Positions 1 through 12,066 of a stretch of 64,000 bases of DNA are shown piece after piece (the first letter of the stretch is position 1; each line of letters begins with the position of its first letter). The DNA comes from Dryomyza anilis (taxonomy: Eukaryota > Arthropoda > Insecta > Diptera > Dryomyzidae), in the NCBI GenBank assembly GCA_951804985.1, contig OX638133.1:31893963-31957962 (forward strand), written 5' to 3'. The notes below the pieces were generated by a model. That model was given only the letters and a program-made list of their open reading frames with translations. It was not told where the DNA came from and ran no database searches. The position numbers were made by a program, and so were the translations under genes.

Positions 1-1740
1 AAAACCAAACCAAATGACACTACTGTCGCTTAAAATTCAACAAGTATAGTGAGTGCAGTGAGTGAGCGCAACGAGTAACGACTGAGAAGATGCACATTGA
101 AAATAACAACAAATCTGCCGCTCGGCGTTCGACGACAGTAATGTTGTTGTCGGTATTTATGTGTTTATAAAAATTACAATAAAAATTATAAAAAAAAAAA
201 CTTTGGAAGAAAAAAACAACGCATTTGCCGAAAAACAATGTATCCAAGTAAAAAATAGTCCCTAGTACATCCCTTTTAGTTTTGGCTATAAGAACTGACA
301 GTTGAGAGAATTAAATAAGTTGGGTGATGAGGTTGATGCAACAAATTTCTATTCTATGTAATGGGCCTAGTTCCATAATATTTCTTTTCATAATATGTTC
401 CTATCACAAAAATTTTAATACAATTTTAGTAAAGCTGAATTATAATTTGATCTTTGAAAAATGAATACAAAACAATAGCGTAGTTTCGATAACACTTATA
501 TTTCCATCTATACCTCTTTAAAATATTGAGACAATGTAAAAGAGTAGACATTACACTTCTATTTATCTTTAGACTCTTTGAAAAACAAGTTGTATTGAAA
601 TTATCCCTGCTACAGATCAGCCATAAAATTGTTTAAACAAAATACTAAAAATAAAAACTATTGCCATCAAATTTTCCACAAAAAAGCCAATTTCCTTTCA
701 CCACTGTGCGCTTATTTTTCGAAATGCAAACAAAAAACCTATTGAAAAATGAAAAACTCTTTGCAAACTTTAAGCAAAACTTTTCACAAAATGAGACGAC
801 TCCTCCTCAAATGTCTTGGAAAAACAATTAATTAATATGGCTTCTCGTTTACATTACACTGCGAACCAAAAGGAATTTTATTTTTCAAAACAAAAAACTT
901 ACTTTCTATAAACTTTTTTTGAATACCTTTTTTACATAAATTTGCAAATTGACAAAAGACTCGGCGGCAGACGACGACAAAAACGACTACCGTCCGAAGT
1001 AAGTGAACTGTCAAGACAAAAGCAAGCAGCCGAACAACCAGAGCCAAAAGACAAAAGACGGTCGACAATTGTTGTAGAGTAGTAGCAGACGACAACGACA
1101 AAAAGGTAGTAGTAGTAGTCAAGACGACAAAAAGATTTCATTACGTGACAAAAACCAAAAAACAAGAGCAACTGGTAAAAGAAAAATAAAACGAACAGTT
1201 TCCATGATGCGTTTGTTGATTTTGGCCAAAAGTTGAAACCTATTTGAATTAAAAAAAAAACGAAAAACAGTTAGTAAAAATCTCTTAAATACAATAATAA
1301 CAACATAACAGCACTCGGCGCCTTCAACACGAACTCTGTAACCCACCCACTGAGTTTCCAGAAAAGTGAATGTTGTTGCACTATAAAAAGTAGTAGATTT
1401 TATACGAGTTGAGTTTGATTTCGTTGTTTTGTGCAAAACTTTTGTTCAAAATTTGCATCGTTATTAGCTGCAGACAGACGGACGGACACACACACAATAC
1501 TTAAAAGTGTGTTTTATTGTATTCGCCACTCGAAAAACTTATTAAAAAGTTTTCTGCATTCGTTTCGTAGGCAACGACAAATTTAAGTAGTTGCATTGTA
1601 CAGTTTTTTTTTTTGTACTTTTTGAAGAAAATATAGTAGTATGATATAAGTATGCATTTGTTTGCAAAACTTGCTATGGCAACACCGACTGTCGTACTTA
1701 GTAATTGAAAAAGTGAATATTGTCTACTTTTGTGCAAAAA
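1..1740. other. Non-coding stretch with a less AT-biased patch (possible 5' exon or promoter DNA)
   Basis: No credible coding exon is visible. The segments around 20-140 and 940-1440 are less AT-rich than the surroundings and contain GACGACGACAAAAACGAC-like runs, a GTGAGTGCAGTGAGTGAGCG stretch and a donor-like GAAGTAAGTG near 997-1006. Such composition is common in fly 5' untranslated exons and promoters, so an upstream exon of the LIM-domain gene at 12067 is possible. No start codon with an extended reading frame supports it. Short antisense open frames here are low-complexity (Leu/Phe/Val-rich) and look like chance. Confidence 0.2.
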
Positions 1741-1982
1741 TTACGATAATAGCTGAAATTTGAATATTTCAGCATCATGAAAATTGCTTCATTCATAATT
1801 TTAAAGTTTTACGATCGAGTGGTTGGGGCTTTTTTCTTTGAAATTTATTTTATGGTGAATTTTTCAGATACGGGATTTAAGTATTTTGTTCAAATTGTAA
1901 ATGTGAAAAATCATTGAATGATATCGTTGTAATAAGTCAGAGATAAGCTTATTTCACAGCATTTCCTGATGAGGGGCACTAT

Positions 1983-2116
1983 TCTGGTTTGATGAGAAAT
2001 GTGAAATTAGAATGAAAATGAGATAAAAACTATTTTCATACTCTGTTAATAATATAAACAAATAGTTTTTGTCTCATTTTCATTCTCATTTTATATTTCT
2101 CATCAAACGAAAATAG
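1983..2116. repeat. Foldback element (inverted repeat)
   Basis: The left arm reads TTGATGAGAAATGTGAAATT, followed by AGAATGAAAATGAGA and an AAAACTATT block. These recur in reverse complement at 2065-2110 around a ~25 bp AT-rich loop. The arms are roughly 50 bp with a few mismatches. It looks like a small palindromic MITE or foldback relic. I did not find a clear target-site duplication. Confidence 0.6.
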
Positions 2117-2119
2117 GGC

Positions 2120-2960
2120 CCGAGAATAGGATAAGACGTCCCCAACTAAAGACCAACTGGCATTAGCCTGATAAAGGTCACCTAGGGTAAGCGTATTTCC
2201 TAATCTATGTAAAACAACTTGATTCATTCTTTCACAGAGACACAACAAGTGTTCCAAAAACCAATTTTTGTTTTTGTTTAAAAGTGTTAAAAAAAAAAAC
2301 ATAAAAGGAGAAGAAGAATTTAAAAAAAAAGTTCAGTAATAGCTCTATTAGTTGTTGATTATCTCAAAATGGTGATGCTAATTTCCACCATCCCTAGTAG
2401 ATATTTTAGTCGGGCCATATTCATGAACTAATCATTTAATTATTTGAGATAATCGGGATCTGATGAGGGTCAAACGAGGTAACAAATGGGGTGCACGATC
2501 TCTTTGTAACACAGTAACATTATAGGGTACTTTGAAAGGACCATGGCTAGGTCCCGATCGGTCAGTCTGTAATTGCCTAGCATTCATATTTTAACCCTAA
2601 CATTCTCTTGTTAGGAACCAAAGAAAAAAAAAGTAATTTTTAATCAAAACCCCACAACAGTCCCACCATCACTTTCTAGAAAACCCTATTTACCGAAAAA
2701 AGGTAATTATAACGAAATATTTAAAAAATGACATGCCATATCCGTCAACTCTAAAGGGCGGATACTTCCATGTGAAAAATGAGATCTTCAGTACCCCAAT
2801 GTCCATATAAATACCCAACAAAATTTCATGCTGACGCCTGGCAATCTTTTGACTTGAAGAAGGTGTTGGTTGGCGATATAGGGTCGGTAAAGGTGGTATC
2901 TTAATAATGGGGCTAATGCCTTAAAACATCCTTTCTGAGTGCAAGTAGGGCCGATTAAGT
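2120..2960. other. Unassigned non-coding DNA
   Basis: AT-rich sequence with no long reading frame, no recognisable transposase or reverse transcriptase fragment and no tandem repeat. Probably ancient repeat DNA inside an intron or upstream flank. Confidence 0.4.
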
Positions 2961-2964
2961 CCCA

Positions 2965-3670
2965 TTTAAACAGAAACGGTGTTCAAGTGTATCCAAATAA
3001 AGATATCTGAATTTGGTGAGAAGATGAGAGAACTGCATAAAATCTATCATTTAATCCAAATATCGTTTAGATCTGATCATTTTTTTGCACTCAGCACAGT
3101 TTTATTCAGATTTCAACGATTGCCGTTCAGTGAAAAATCACTAAGTCTCATTAAACAGTAACGGTGCTCCAGAGTATCCAAAAAAGCGCTATATAATTTA
3201 ATTAGACATGGAATAACTGCACCGTAGTAGAAAATCTAGTAAGGTCATGTCAAAGCACTGATCATGGAATTTTTTCCTTGTCACAACCCGATCTGTTACA
3301 TGACGAACATGATCTGGACATGATCATGTCTACCCTAATAGGATAAAATTCTACTAAGGCATAAGAACTATCATTTAATTCAAAAATAGTGTTAGTCCGA
3401 TCATTTTTGAGGACTTTTTTTTTATTCATATTTCAACGATTGCCGTTCAGTGAAAAGTTACCAAGTCCTATATAAAGAATAACGGTGCTCCAGTGTATCC
3501 AAATAACCGTTTTCGTTTTTTCGTTTTATTTGGAAATAAAAGAACTGCATAAAATCTATCATTTAATCCAAAAATTGTTTAAATACGACAATTTTTGTGG
3601 ACTCTGCATGGTTTTATTCGGATTTGAACGATTGGCCGTTCTGTGAAAAATCAATAAGACCTTTACAAAT
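2965..3670. repeat. Three degenerate direct repeats, one carrying an insertion
   Basis: The block beginning AACGGTG(C/T)TCCAG(A/T)GTATCC occurs at about 2975, 3160 and 3481. Each is followed by a shared segment with CTGCATAAAATCTATCATTTAAT and a CAACGATTGCCGTTC motif. The spacing differs (185 and 321 bp) because the middle copy is interrupted at about 3206-3360 by a separate element. The arrangement is a local tandem amplification of a non-coding unit. Confidence 0.65.
3206..3360. mobile_element. Small MITE-like element with a GACATGATCATGTC core
   Basis: Its motifs TCATGGAATTTTTTCCTTGTCA, ACATGATCATGTC and a CTAGTA/TACTAAG-like end recur in inverted order at 42450-42640. The second locus shows that this is a dispersed element rather than unique sequence. 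It interrupts a tandem repeat here. It is short, has no coding capacity and belongs to no family I recognise. Confidence 0.5.
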
Positions 3671-3699
3671 TTGACTGATTTTTTTAATTCATAGTAATA

Positions 3700-4490
3700 T
3701 TGTTTTATTTTTTTATTAGTAATGTCGGCCATGTAGGTATTCTTCTATAGTTTAAGACCAAAATGTATGTGAGCAGAACTTTTTTAAAGGGCTAATTGGG
3801 ATTTGACTACTTTTCACTTTTAATATATGTGGTTTGGTAAGATGTAGGACTCCGACGACTTTTGCAAAGTAAAGATGACCTCGTGTTTGTTGTAATTGCA
3901 TACTTATCTCGATTTTTATCGAAAAATAGACCTAACGACTTTTTACTGAACCACAACCCAATAATCTTTTAAGATAACATCTTTTAAGAATATTAAAAAT
4001 TTTATTTAATTTAATTAATTAATATCGACAACAAAAACGAAAGTGACGTCATTAAAAACAACTCTAATTTTTTAAAAAAGGCTTATATCATGAATATCAA
4101 ATGTTATTGCGGAAATGTTGACGTCATTTTCTTTCGTTCGGAATACAGATATACATTTCGAACATACAGTTAAAATGGCAAATATTAAAATACGAAAAAA
4201 ACATAATTCACAAAAATATGTTCATAATAATGCTCAGATAATTTTGATAGTTTCGCGTTTAATAAAAAAAAACATTTAGGGGTTTTCTGCTTAGATTCAT
4301 ATCATTCCCCGATTGTAAATCCATATGAAGAATTAAGTTAGTAGCTCTGATCGGGGCCCAGATAATGTAACGGGCAACGGTAACGCAATGCTTAATTGCG
4401 ACTTGAAATAGTGTGCTGATCGTAACGCCTGAGCAACGCATAGCCAAAGTCGGTAAACGGACGACCGGCCTAACGCAACGTTGTGATTTG
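3700..4490. other. Unassigned non-coding DNA
   Basis: AT-rich, with only short low-complexity open frames. The sub-segment 4340-4490 is richer in CG dinucleotides (repeated CGTAACG/AACGCAACG words) but shows no coding pattern. Confidence 0.35.
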
Positions 4491-4496
4491 GCCTTA

Positions 4497-4972
4497 ATAT
4501 CAAATTTCCACTATGAAAACCCAGGAATAATGAAAAAAAAGTGGGCGTACCACGCCCATTTTTGGACCACATATTTTTAGGTGAATTCTAACAATATGTT
4601 TTAAATTTTATAACTATACCTTGAATACTTTTCGAGTTATTTGTTCCGAAAGAGTTATATAAAAGTTACTTGTATGGGAGGTGGGCGTGTCCGTTGACCG
4701 ATTTGGCTCATTTTCAAACTCAGTTCCTACTTTTGGATAAAATATATTGAGACGAAATTTCATCGCATTCTGATCAGTATTTCTCAAGTTATTCTGTATT
4801 CGGACAGCAAGGCGGACAGACAGACAGACAGACGGACATGGCTAAACGGACTCGGGTAGTGATGCTGATCAAGAATATATATACTTTTCCATACCGGACA
4901 CGCCTCCTAAGGGGCGTTACAATATATGCACAAAGTTAATATACCCTGTACCTCATAGGTGTAGGGTATAAA
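4497..4972. mobile_element. (GTCY)n-containing non-autonomous element, truncated copy
   Basis: This copy runs in the same direction as the fuller one at 45610-46397. It shares the GTGGGCG(T/G)...CCACGCCCA palindrome, the segment ACTTTTCGAGTTATT, the CGTGTCCGTTGACCGATTT segment, an ACAGACAGACAGACGGAC microsatellite and the terminal AGGGGCGTTAC...GTAGGGTATA hairpin. The outer ~290 bp present in the 45610 copy are missing. The layout (core plus GTCY/ACRG microsatellite plus hairpin end) matches the mini-me elements reported from Diptera. Assignment to that family is by structure only. Confidence 0.75.
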
Positions 4973-4974
4973 AA

Positions 4975-7300
4975 TACATTGAGTCCTTAGCAATGTCGCG
5001 TTTAATAATGTAGATTATTACAAAACATGTATGCGACCATTTTGAGCAAACACAAACACGCAGAATGACATACAAAACGAACATAGTTATATTCGTGTTT
5101 ACATATTTTATGCAACCGTTAATATTATAGTAGGAAACCATTAAAACAATAGTATTTATTTTATTAAAAATAATAATATTGAAATATTTAAATTTATGGT
5201 ACTGCATTTTTCGAATACTATCAAATTAATTAGAAAACTTTTGATTTAAAAAGAAAAAACTATTAATACATGAACCATAAGATCAATGATCGTACCATTA
5301 AGTACTTAATGGACATTTTCTTCTGAGTGTATCAGATCAAAATTGTCTTACGAAGCCTAACATATTTTTCATTTCGGAAAATATACTGTTATTTTGCCAC
5401 GAACAGAAACATTTTCATTAAATTATTCATAAAAATCGTCACAAAAAAGAATTAAATTTCAAATGCGTTTTTATGTGTATCGTATCTATAAAATTGTATC
5501 TACAGATCTATCTTAATTTTTTTTTTAGTTTTTGTAAGTAGTATCGGAGAAGAAAAGGAAACTATTTGAAAATAAAAGTGTTCGAAAAGTTCTCATTTTA
5601 CTACTTCTATTTTCGTCACAAAAACAAAAGTCTTCAATCATCCCAATTTATCACCTCAACTATTATTTGTTTTATAACAAAACAATTCTTAGCTACCATA
5701 ACAAAATGAAATGTTATTCTGTTTGTATAGAAGATAATTACTTGTCTCTACTAATAAAATAGCATTTAATCTTTTGTCTTCATCATCAATTTGTCTCCCT
5801 GCATATAATAGACTTGAAATAATTTTGCATCAATTCCATGCTAAATGTCATGTAAATAATGCTTATCCATCATTCGCATCGCATTTATCTTATCAATCCA
5901 ATTAATCCGTCTTCATTTCATTTTACCATTTGTATTGTTGTTGTCGTCGTCGTCGACGTCATCGACCTGGCTTTAATCACCAGCAAACATTTAACACCCC
6001 CTCAAAACGCCAACTAATGTCAACCGCCTGGAAATAACTTCAATTAGGATATTGACAAATCTTCGCCCATCCAAGTATTGTCTGCAAATAATGCTATGCT
6101 AACCTTAACATTTTCCGCACCTACTACATCAAATGGTTTTCTTTGCTGTACTCTATTTTTTTTTATTCTTTTATTTTTATAGTATCTACTTGGTTTTAGT
6201 TGCCGTTCATAGTTTCCCAAAGTATTTAGCAATTCTTAACGAAAATCCCACATTGTCCCATAGGTAGTCTCCACCATTACCAAAGTTTTGCTCACCGGAA
6301 CCGGAATTATTAATGGCGCTCGTTATCGTGCCTTTTGCAGTACATAAACTTTTGGCCTTTCTTTAGCTCATACACACTCAAATGCTGGGTTATATGAACT
6401 TTCTTTGAGTTGTGTTTTTGTCGAAATATATGCTTTTTTTCTTCTTTTAGTTGTCCTGTTAGCACTTCCCAGTTATTTTTACTTTTTTGTTATACCTCGA
6501 CTTTACTCTTGACTAAGTTTTCGATTATTGCGATTTCCTTTATGCTCAGCATGCTTTTTTCTGTCATATTTCTGTCATATTCCTTAGTTCAAATTCGTTT
6601 TTTCACAGCAGGATCTCCACATACTTCCTTTTTTGCCTGTACACTGGCGCTACTGCTTCTTTTCTCCATTGTTATCTTTATTGTTCCGGTATGATTTTGA
6701 TTTTGACACCCGCGTTTATTTCTCATTACGCTTGAGTGGATTTTGTGTCAGCTCCATTGGATATTAACATAAATTTTCTTTATGAATTCTTGGCTGATTT
6801 GCGCCATCGTTTTGACTCCTTTATGTTGCGTCCTTTTGCCAGAGTCTGTCTGGCTTTTGGGCTGCTGTGATTTTAATGTTGTAGGTATCCATATAAACGG
6901 GTGCTGACATTGTTTGGCTCAATGATTGCATTTCGAGGTATCTCGTTGTTCGAGGGAAGTAGGGCTTGGCAAGTTTTCAACGTGGTTATTAACGAGTCAT
7001 GAGATTTTTATGGAAGCGTAATTTTTGCGATGGCAGTGCCAAATATTAATTTAGAAAAGGTTAAAAGTTTGATGAAAGTTTTGTAATTTTATGTTGAGTG
7101 CATGTGACAGTAACAATCTCTAAGTAATTGATTCTGACAAGCAAAGCGGTTGATTAGAGTGCTTTTAAAAGATATAAATTTTTGAAAGAACTCTGACAAA
7201 CAAAGTTACTTTTCTTCAAAATATTATAAAAAAAGTTTATGTCAAAACAAGATACTTCTCAAAATTACTTTTTCTATGGGAATTACATACATCATTTCTA
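4975..7300. other. Long non-coding stretch, no gene seen
   Basis: No exon-like frame with a splice context was found. Around 5930-6110 there is a TCGTCGTCGTCGACGTCATCGAC run and mixed-composition sequence of the kind often conserved in fly introns (possible regulatory DNA). From 6360 to 6930 the + strand is T-rich (TTTTGCxTTT-like) and gives spurious hydrophobic open frames. Confidence 0.35.
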
Positions 7301-7453
7301 TATAATCAGCCTAATTCAAAATAAATACTCCCATAAATATTTGGGAGAAATTGTTTTGGAGAAAATAGGTTTGTATGTAAATTCAAAGCTTTTTTCCCAA
7401 TAATTTCTCCCAAATATTTATGGGAGTATTTATTTAAAATTTGGCTGATTATA
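7301..7453. mobile_element. MITE with ~45 bp terminal inverted repeats
   Basis: The left end TATAATCAGCCTAATT and the right end AATTTGGCTGATTATA are inverted copies. Inside them, AAATACTCCCATAAATATTT with GGGAGAAATT is mirrored by AATTTCTCCC plus the complementary block at 7400-7430. Total length is ~150 bp with a short loop. TA dinucleotides flank both ends, as expected for a mariner-type target, though an 8-9 bp duplication is not excluded. Confidence 0.75.
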
Positions 7454-7471
7454 TCTTCTTTCTTTTCCCTT

Positions 7472-7907
7472 CCCAGTCCACCATGTCTCCAAGCTTTCTC
7501 GAATAACTTGAATTCTCGAATTCATAAAATTTTTCCCCACCCTGCCATTTTTCGAAGCTCTTCGATGATCGAAGTTTTCTCCAACTAACCGCGATAAAAA
7601 GTTCGATTTCGTTGCTTTCTTACTACTACTTATATTTTTTAAATTTTTCGTATATTAAATTTAAGATGCGATATTTAAATATCACATCGACATCGCAATG
7701 TTTTTTGAATCAATCTCGATATTCGATGCGATATCGAACCAGAATCTTTTTTTTTTTTTTTTTGTCATATTGAATTAACTCATTACAATATCTGCGTACA
7801 CCCTAGACCGAATTGTAGTATAATAGAGATACGGAATCGAGATGGAATGAAATTCTCGACATCTCGAGACAGTCCCGAAGCGATATCGAATCGAATGGCA
7901 GACTGCG
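7472..7907. mobile_element. CCCAGTCTGCCAT-family MITE (copy 1)
   Basis: The left end CCCAGTCCACCATGTC and the right end ATGGCAGACTGCG are degenerate inverted repeats of the family consensus CCCAGTCTGCCAT. The interior carries repeated ATCGATAT/CGATATCG-like words and a GATATTTAAATAT block shared with the copies at 13216, 17845 and 18689. There is no coding capacity. A poly-T run (7747-7762) lies in the middle. Confidence 0.65.
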
Positions 7908-7999
7908 TCGTACATTCAATTTCGTTTACAAAGTATTTTACGATATTTAAGTATTTATCGCATCGAAATCGTAATACTTTGTAAAGCAATCTCGAGGTT

Positions 8000-8506
8000 T
8001 AATTTTTTTTTTTGTTCGATATCGTTCGATATCGTCAAATTTGACACTAGCACAATAAAATGTCCAATATCAAGTGAATTCTCCTTCTTCTTGCACTGAT
8101 CTCAAAACGATAACGAACCGAATGGCATACTGGATCGGTATCAAAAGTTCGATGGACTTCAAGCCAAAAGATCCCGGGAGCAATCTCGAATTTTCATCAA
8201 TTTTTTTGTTCGATATCGTCCATTTTGATGCTCACTACAATAAAGTATCCGATATCATGGTAATTGTCCTTCTTTTTGCATTGATCTCGTAATAATATGG
8301 CGATATCGAAACTGCGTTATTATTAAAAGTTTGATGGACTTCAAGCCGTAAGATCCCGGGATCTTTCAATTCAATTTCTCTTAAAAGATACGATATTTAA
8401 ATATGTATCGCATATAAATCGCAATACTTTTCGAATCAATCTCGAACTTTCACCATTTTTTTGTTCGATATCGTTTCGATTTCAAAAATGTCCCGTACCG
8501 AAAAAA
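8000..8506. mobile_element. Fragments related to the CGATA-rich MITE family
   Basis: Repeated TTCGATATCGT, GGACTTCAAGCC(A/G)(A/T)AAGATCCCGGGA and TCAATCTCGAA(T/C)TTTCA words show at least two degenerate copies in tandem. These words recur at 19400-19550, 23420-23700 and 27240-27520. No complete ends are visible here. Confidence 0.5.
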
Positions 8507-9108
8507 CTTCGCCACAACGTACAGATATCTACCTATCATATAGATCTAATGTTAAGCTCGATACCGCTACGATAAAGGGTTCGATATCGTGTGAATTCTC
8601 CTAAAAGATTTCGAAACTAATGTCATACTGGGGATTTTTATCAAAAGTTCAACGGACTTCAAGCAGAAACAAACCGGGATCGAATACAAGGACTGACAAC
8701 ATAAAAATAAAAGTTGTAACGCTCCGAAAATATTGCCTTAAAAAGCCTTAACCAAATTCATTAAAAAACTGTAAGTCTTACCATTTGAGCTCAAATCCAA
8801 ATTCCTAGATTCTTCGCCACAACGTATCGATATCTACCTACCATATAGATCTAATGTTAAGCTCGATACCGCTACGATAAAGGGTTCGATATCGTGTGAA
8901 TTCTCCTAAAAGATTTCGACACGAATGGCATACTGGGGATTGTTATCAAAAGTTCAACGGACTTCAAGCCGAAACAAACCGGGATCGAATACAGGGACTG
9001 ACAACATAAAAATAGAAGTTGTAACGCTCCGAAAATATGACCTCCAAATTCATTAAAAAAAACTGTAGGTCTTACCGTTTGAGCTCAAATCCAAATTCCT
9101 AGATTCTT
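8507..9108. repeat. Tandem duplication of a ~305 bp unit (two copies)
   Basis: Copy 1 starts at 8507 and copy 2 at 8812, both with CTTCGCCACAACGTA. They share GATATCTACCTA(T/C)CATATAG, TAAGCTCGATACCGCTACG, GGGTTCGATATCGTGTGAAT and a common 3' part ending AAATCCAAATTCCTAGATTC. Divergence is low, so the duplication is recent compared with the surrounding relics. The unit derives from the CGATA-rich MITE family. Confidence 0.8.
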
Positions 9109-9139
9109 CATCAATTGTATCATTTTACCGGTTAGACGG

Positions 9140-9560
9140 CTAATCAATTCTCAAAGTATGTCCCTATTAATGCAAATTACAGTGTTGATCGTACGAAAGA
9201 TTTAGGGTTAAAGCGAAGAAGGAAATATAACGCAGTGACAGCAAATGTTTGTCAGGATTTTGACAATATCAAAAATATCGGGAAAAAGTAGATTGTTCCG
9301 CAAACTTATCGTGTTACCGAAAAATTGTCTCAGTAATGCAAAGTTCTTTTGAGCACAGAGTTAAATACAAAAGTGTGGGCTTGATCCGATGACCCAGTGA
9401 AATAAGAAAACGTACGACCTGGTGGAATCAAACCATGCATTTCCTTCGAACACTAACCGTTGTAATTCATATAAAACAGGCTTAAACACTCAACGGTCCG
9501 TCGTTTAAGAGAACCATAGAGTATGGAATATTTCCAGTACCTATTAAATATACGTCGTAA
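9140..9560 (-). mobile_element. Degenerate LINE 3' end (relic)
   Basis: This segment aligns by eye with the 3' end of the LINE at 37050-37490. Shared words include ACAGTGTTGATCGTA, AGATTGTTCC(G/A)CAAAC, TATCGTG, ATAAAACAGGCTTA and CTATTAAATATA, in the same order and spacing. The reading frame is destroyed by many substitutions and indels, so this is a much older insertion of the same family. Confidence 0.7.
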
Positions 9561-9565
9561 ATAGA

Positions 9566-9890
9566 GTTAGTAGCTCGATTGGTTAGTCCCGATTATAACG
9601 ATCCAAACGTCGCTGTTACATTGGACTACGTGCCGAAATGTCCCGGGTTCGTCCCAGCGATTGTCAACATATTTTTCACAGAAAACATTTTGCCATACGA
9701 CGCTACCTCTCGTCAGTCAATGGCAAAACTACGAGAGTAAAACATTATCTTCGAAAAAGATCTCAATTCGCCTTTCGGATTTAACATTAAACTGAAGGTT
9801 CCACTACTTTGACTACTTTGAATACAAATATAAAACGCATTGCTCAAATAGTCAGAGATTTCGGCCTAAGTCCTATAGGAATGTAGTGCC
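9566..9890 (+). mobile_element. tRNA-derived SINE (+ strand copy)
   Basis: The head contains an A-box-like TTAGTAGCTCGATTGGTTAGT and a B-box-like GGGTTCGTCCCAG at 9645-9657, spaced as in a tRNA gene. The body contains GCGCTACC/ACGCTACCTCTCGTCAGT-like sequence, GGCAAAACTACGAGAG and TAAAACATT. These are shared in reverse complement with the copies at 12685 and 23773. The tRNA part does not fold cleanly, so this is a SINE head and not a functional tRNA. Confidence 0.65.
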
Positions 9891-9894
9891 AAAC

Positions 9895-10075
9895 TATTAC
9901 ATTATTATTAAAGACACGGCTACCTCTCAGATGAGAATTGTAGCTATCTGAAAATAATGTCTTTAAAAAGCCACTCGATCCGTCCTTCGGATTCATTCAC
10001 TGTAGCTCCCTCCATTTGAGCTCAAATGGTAATGCCTAGGTTCTTCAGAGCTATTGTATCATACGGTTTTTCTCA
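9895..10075. repeat. Fragment of the repeat flanking 8507-9108
   Basis: The segment with CCATTTGAGCTCAAAT and CCTAGGTTCTTCAGAGCTA parallels the downstream part of the duplicated unit at 8780-8812 and 9075-9108 (TTTGAGCTCAAATCC, CCTAGATTCTTC). It is a dispersed repeat fragment with no coding potential. Confidence 0.45.
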
Positions 10076-10079
10076 GACT

Positions 10080-12066
10080 TCTATAATTTATAGAAGTAAT
10101 AAACTAAACTGTAATATAACATAGAAATATAATTATTTTCTATATGTTTTCAAATGCTTAACTGGCTAATGGACAAATTTCAAGAAAATATCGGTCGTAT
10201 TACTTCTAAATTTCGATTGAACTAAAATCTTAACTCAACATTTTAGAACCTTTTTAAAATGTTTGTGTCCATCTCAAATTACTTTTGACTCCGTACAGAA
10301 TAATGAACATAAATAAAACTACCAAACTACTCTACAAAATTTGGCCTTACTCCAAATGGCCTTTTTATTATTTCTTCACAATAAACTTACGTCGATTGCA
10401 GTAGTTTGGTGTATACAAATTTTATTTAACAATCGTCTAAAGAAATTCCAACAAAGTTTAATCTTTGCATGTCTCTCAATTGCACGTAACTCGAATATGC
10501 AATCTGAAATGAAAAATCTTACAGGAACCTTAAGAACAAAATAAATAAATAAACAAACATCAAGTCGAAAACTATGTATACTACCATAGTGGCAACAAAA
10601 AGCACTCAAAATACTTTTCCGGCTTTTTCGTTTTTAACTTCCGGCATTTGGTTTGCCTATTTTAGTACTAGAGACCACTCCAACGCGTTCTTTGATTACA
10701 AAACACTGCAAAACTAGTGTATTTTGCCCAAAAATAAGTAATAAAGCTACAAATTATATAGTCAACGTACCAAGTAGGGTCCATAGAGTCTATAAACATG
10801 CAAAGGCAACCTGCAAATAGCCTAATTAAACTTCTCCCACCTTTGTAGTGTGGTGTGGTGTGCCTTTTCCGAGGGTTGAGATTTAGTTTAAGGGGGGAGG
10901 GTTCAAACCCTCCTTCGACAGTTAAATGGCTTCCAAAAGTAAATGTCGAATATTTTGGAAAATGCGCGATTTAATGGTCTGGAAATTTAAGTAAACTGGC
11001 GTGCGTTTGAGGCTAATTTACGCAAAAAAAAACCTTTTTTTTGGAAAAGCACTTAATGAAGCTATATACCTCAAAGATGTTACTTCCACTCTGCGGTGTA
11101 CTATGCCAAATATTCGAGGGTTTCTTTAAGGCCATCTTTAGCTTTAGATTTTTGCGTGTAACTACTTTAGGTTTTTTTTCAGTAACCACTTAAATAGTTG
11201 AGACAATTAAGTTTTTGTTTGCACAACGACACAACACACAAGAAAAGACGTTATACACTCTGGTTGCAGTTAAGTCATTCGGTTACGTTTGCTTGGCTCC
11301 TAAATGGCTGTGCAAATTCACATACCCAACACTGCTCCACTTCAGCCATAATGGTTTTGGGTTTTTGTGGACTTCTGCTTAAAGAGTTCCGACCATGTCT
11401 TCACTGTACTTTGATTACATTGGTTATGTCGTTTACTTTTAACAACTCTTTTTGGGTTTTATTTTAGATTTGAGTCGACGGAAGCTAAATGCTCTGAAAT
11501 TGGGTTTGAATGGCAATATTTTAAATTAAGTTTTTGGGAATCGAGCGCTCGTCGGTTTAATGAACTGAGTAATTAAAAGGTAATATAAATGCCAATAGTC
11601 TCTAAAATTTACAAAAGGATTAACAGAGTGTTGTCTACTTTAAAAAGCAACAATCAACATGTTTTTTTGTCGTTTGTCATAAAATCTTTCGAAGCTATCC
11701 TTAATTCACGGGGGAGCACTTAAGCAACATGCCGCTGGCAATGCTAGAAACTTCTGTTCATACTGTCGACTTCCATTGTATTTTATTTTTTATGTGCACA
11801 TAAACGTTTAAAACGTTTTTGGTTTAAATGAAAAATTGCTGTTTATCTATGTGCTTAAAATTATTATTTTGCCATTTGTAAAAAGGCTCTACCACAGAGT
11901 TTTATTTGTAATTTAAACTTTTACTCGGTTGGGGGTTGTTTTATGTGGTTTATTTTATACTTTTTGTGCTTTGTTTAACATTTTTTCATATATATTTTTA
12001 TTGTCAACAAAACCGCAGTATTTTTTAACAATTTTGTTTTTCTCTTCTATTTCATCTCATTACCAG
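10080..12066. other. Intron-like non-coding DNA upstream of the LIM exon
   Basis: AT-rich with no exon. At 10896-10913 a short perfect hairpin (GGAGGG, loop TTCAAA, CCCTCC) resembles a tRNA T-arm, but no A-box or acceptor stem surrounds it. The final ~140 bases are pyrimidine-rich and end in ATTACCAG, a normal 3' splice site for the exon starting at 12067. Confidence 0.5.

Noticed and set aside
10880..10925. tRNA T-arm-like hairpin GGAGGG-TTCAAA-CCCTCC
   Set aside because: No D-arm, anticodon arm or acceptor stem around it.
1..12066. PET-domain exon of the prickle-type gene
   Set aside because: Looked for but not found; probably upstream of the window.
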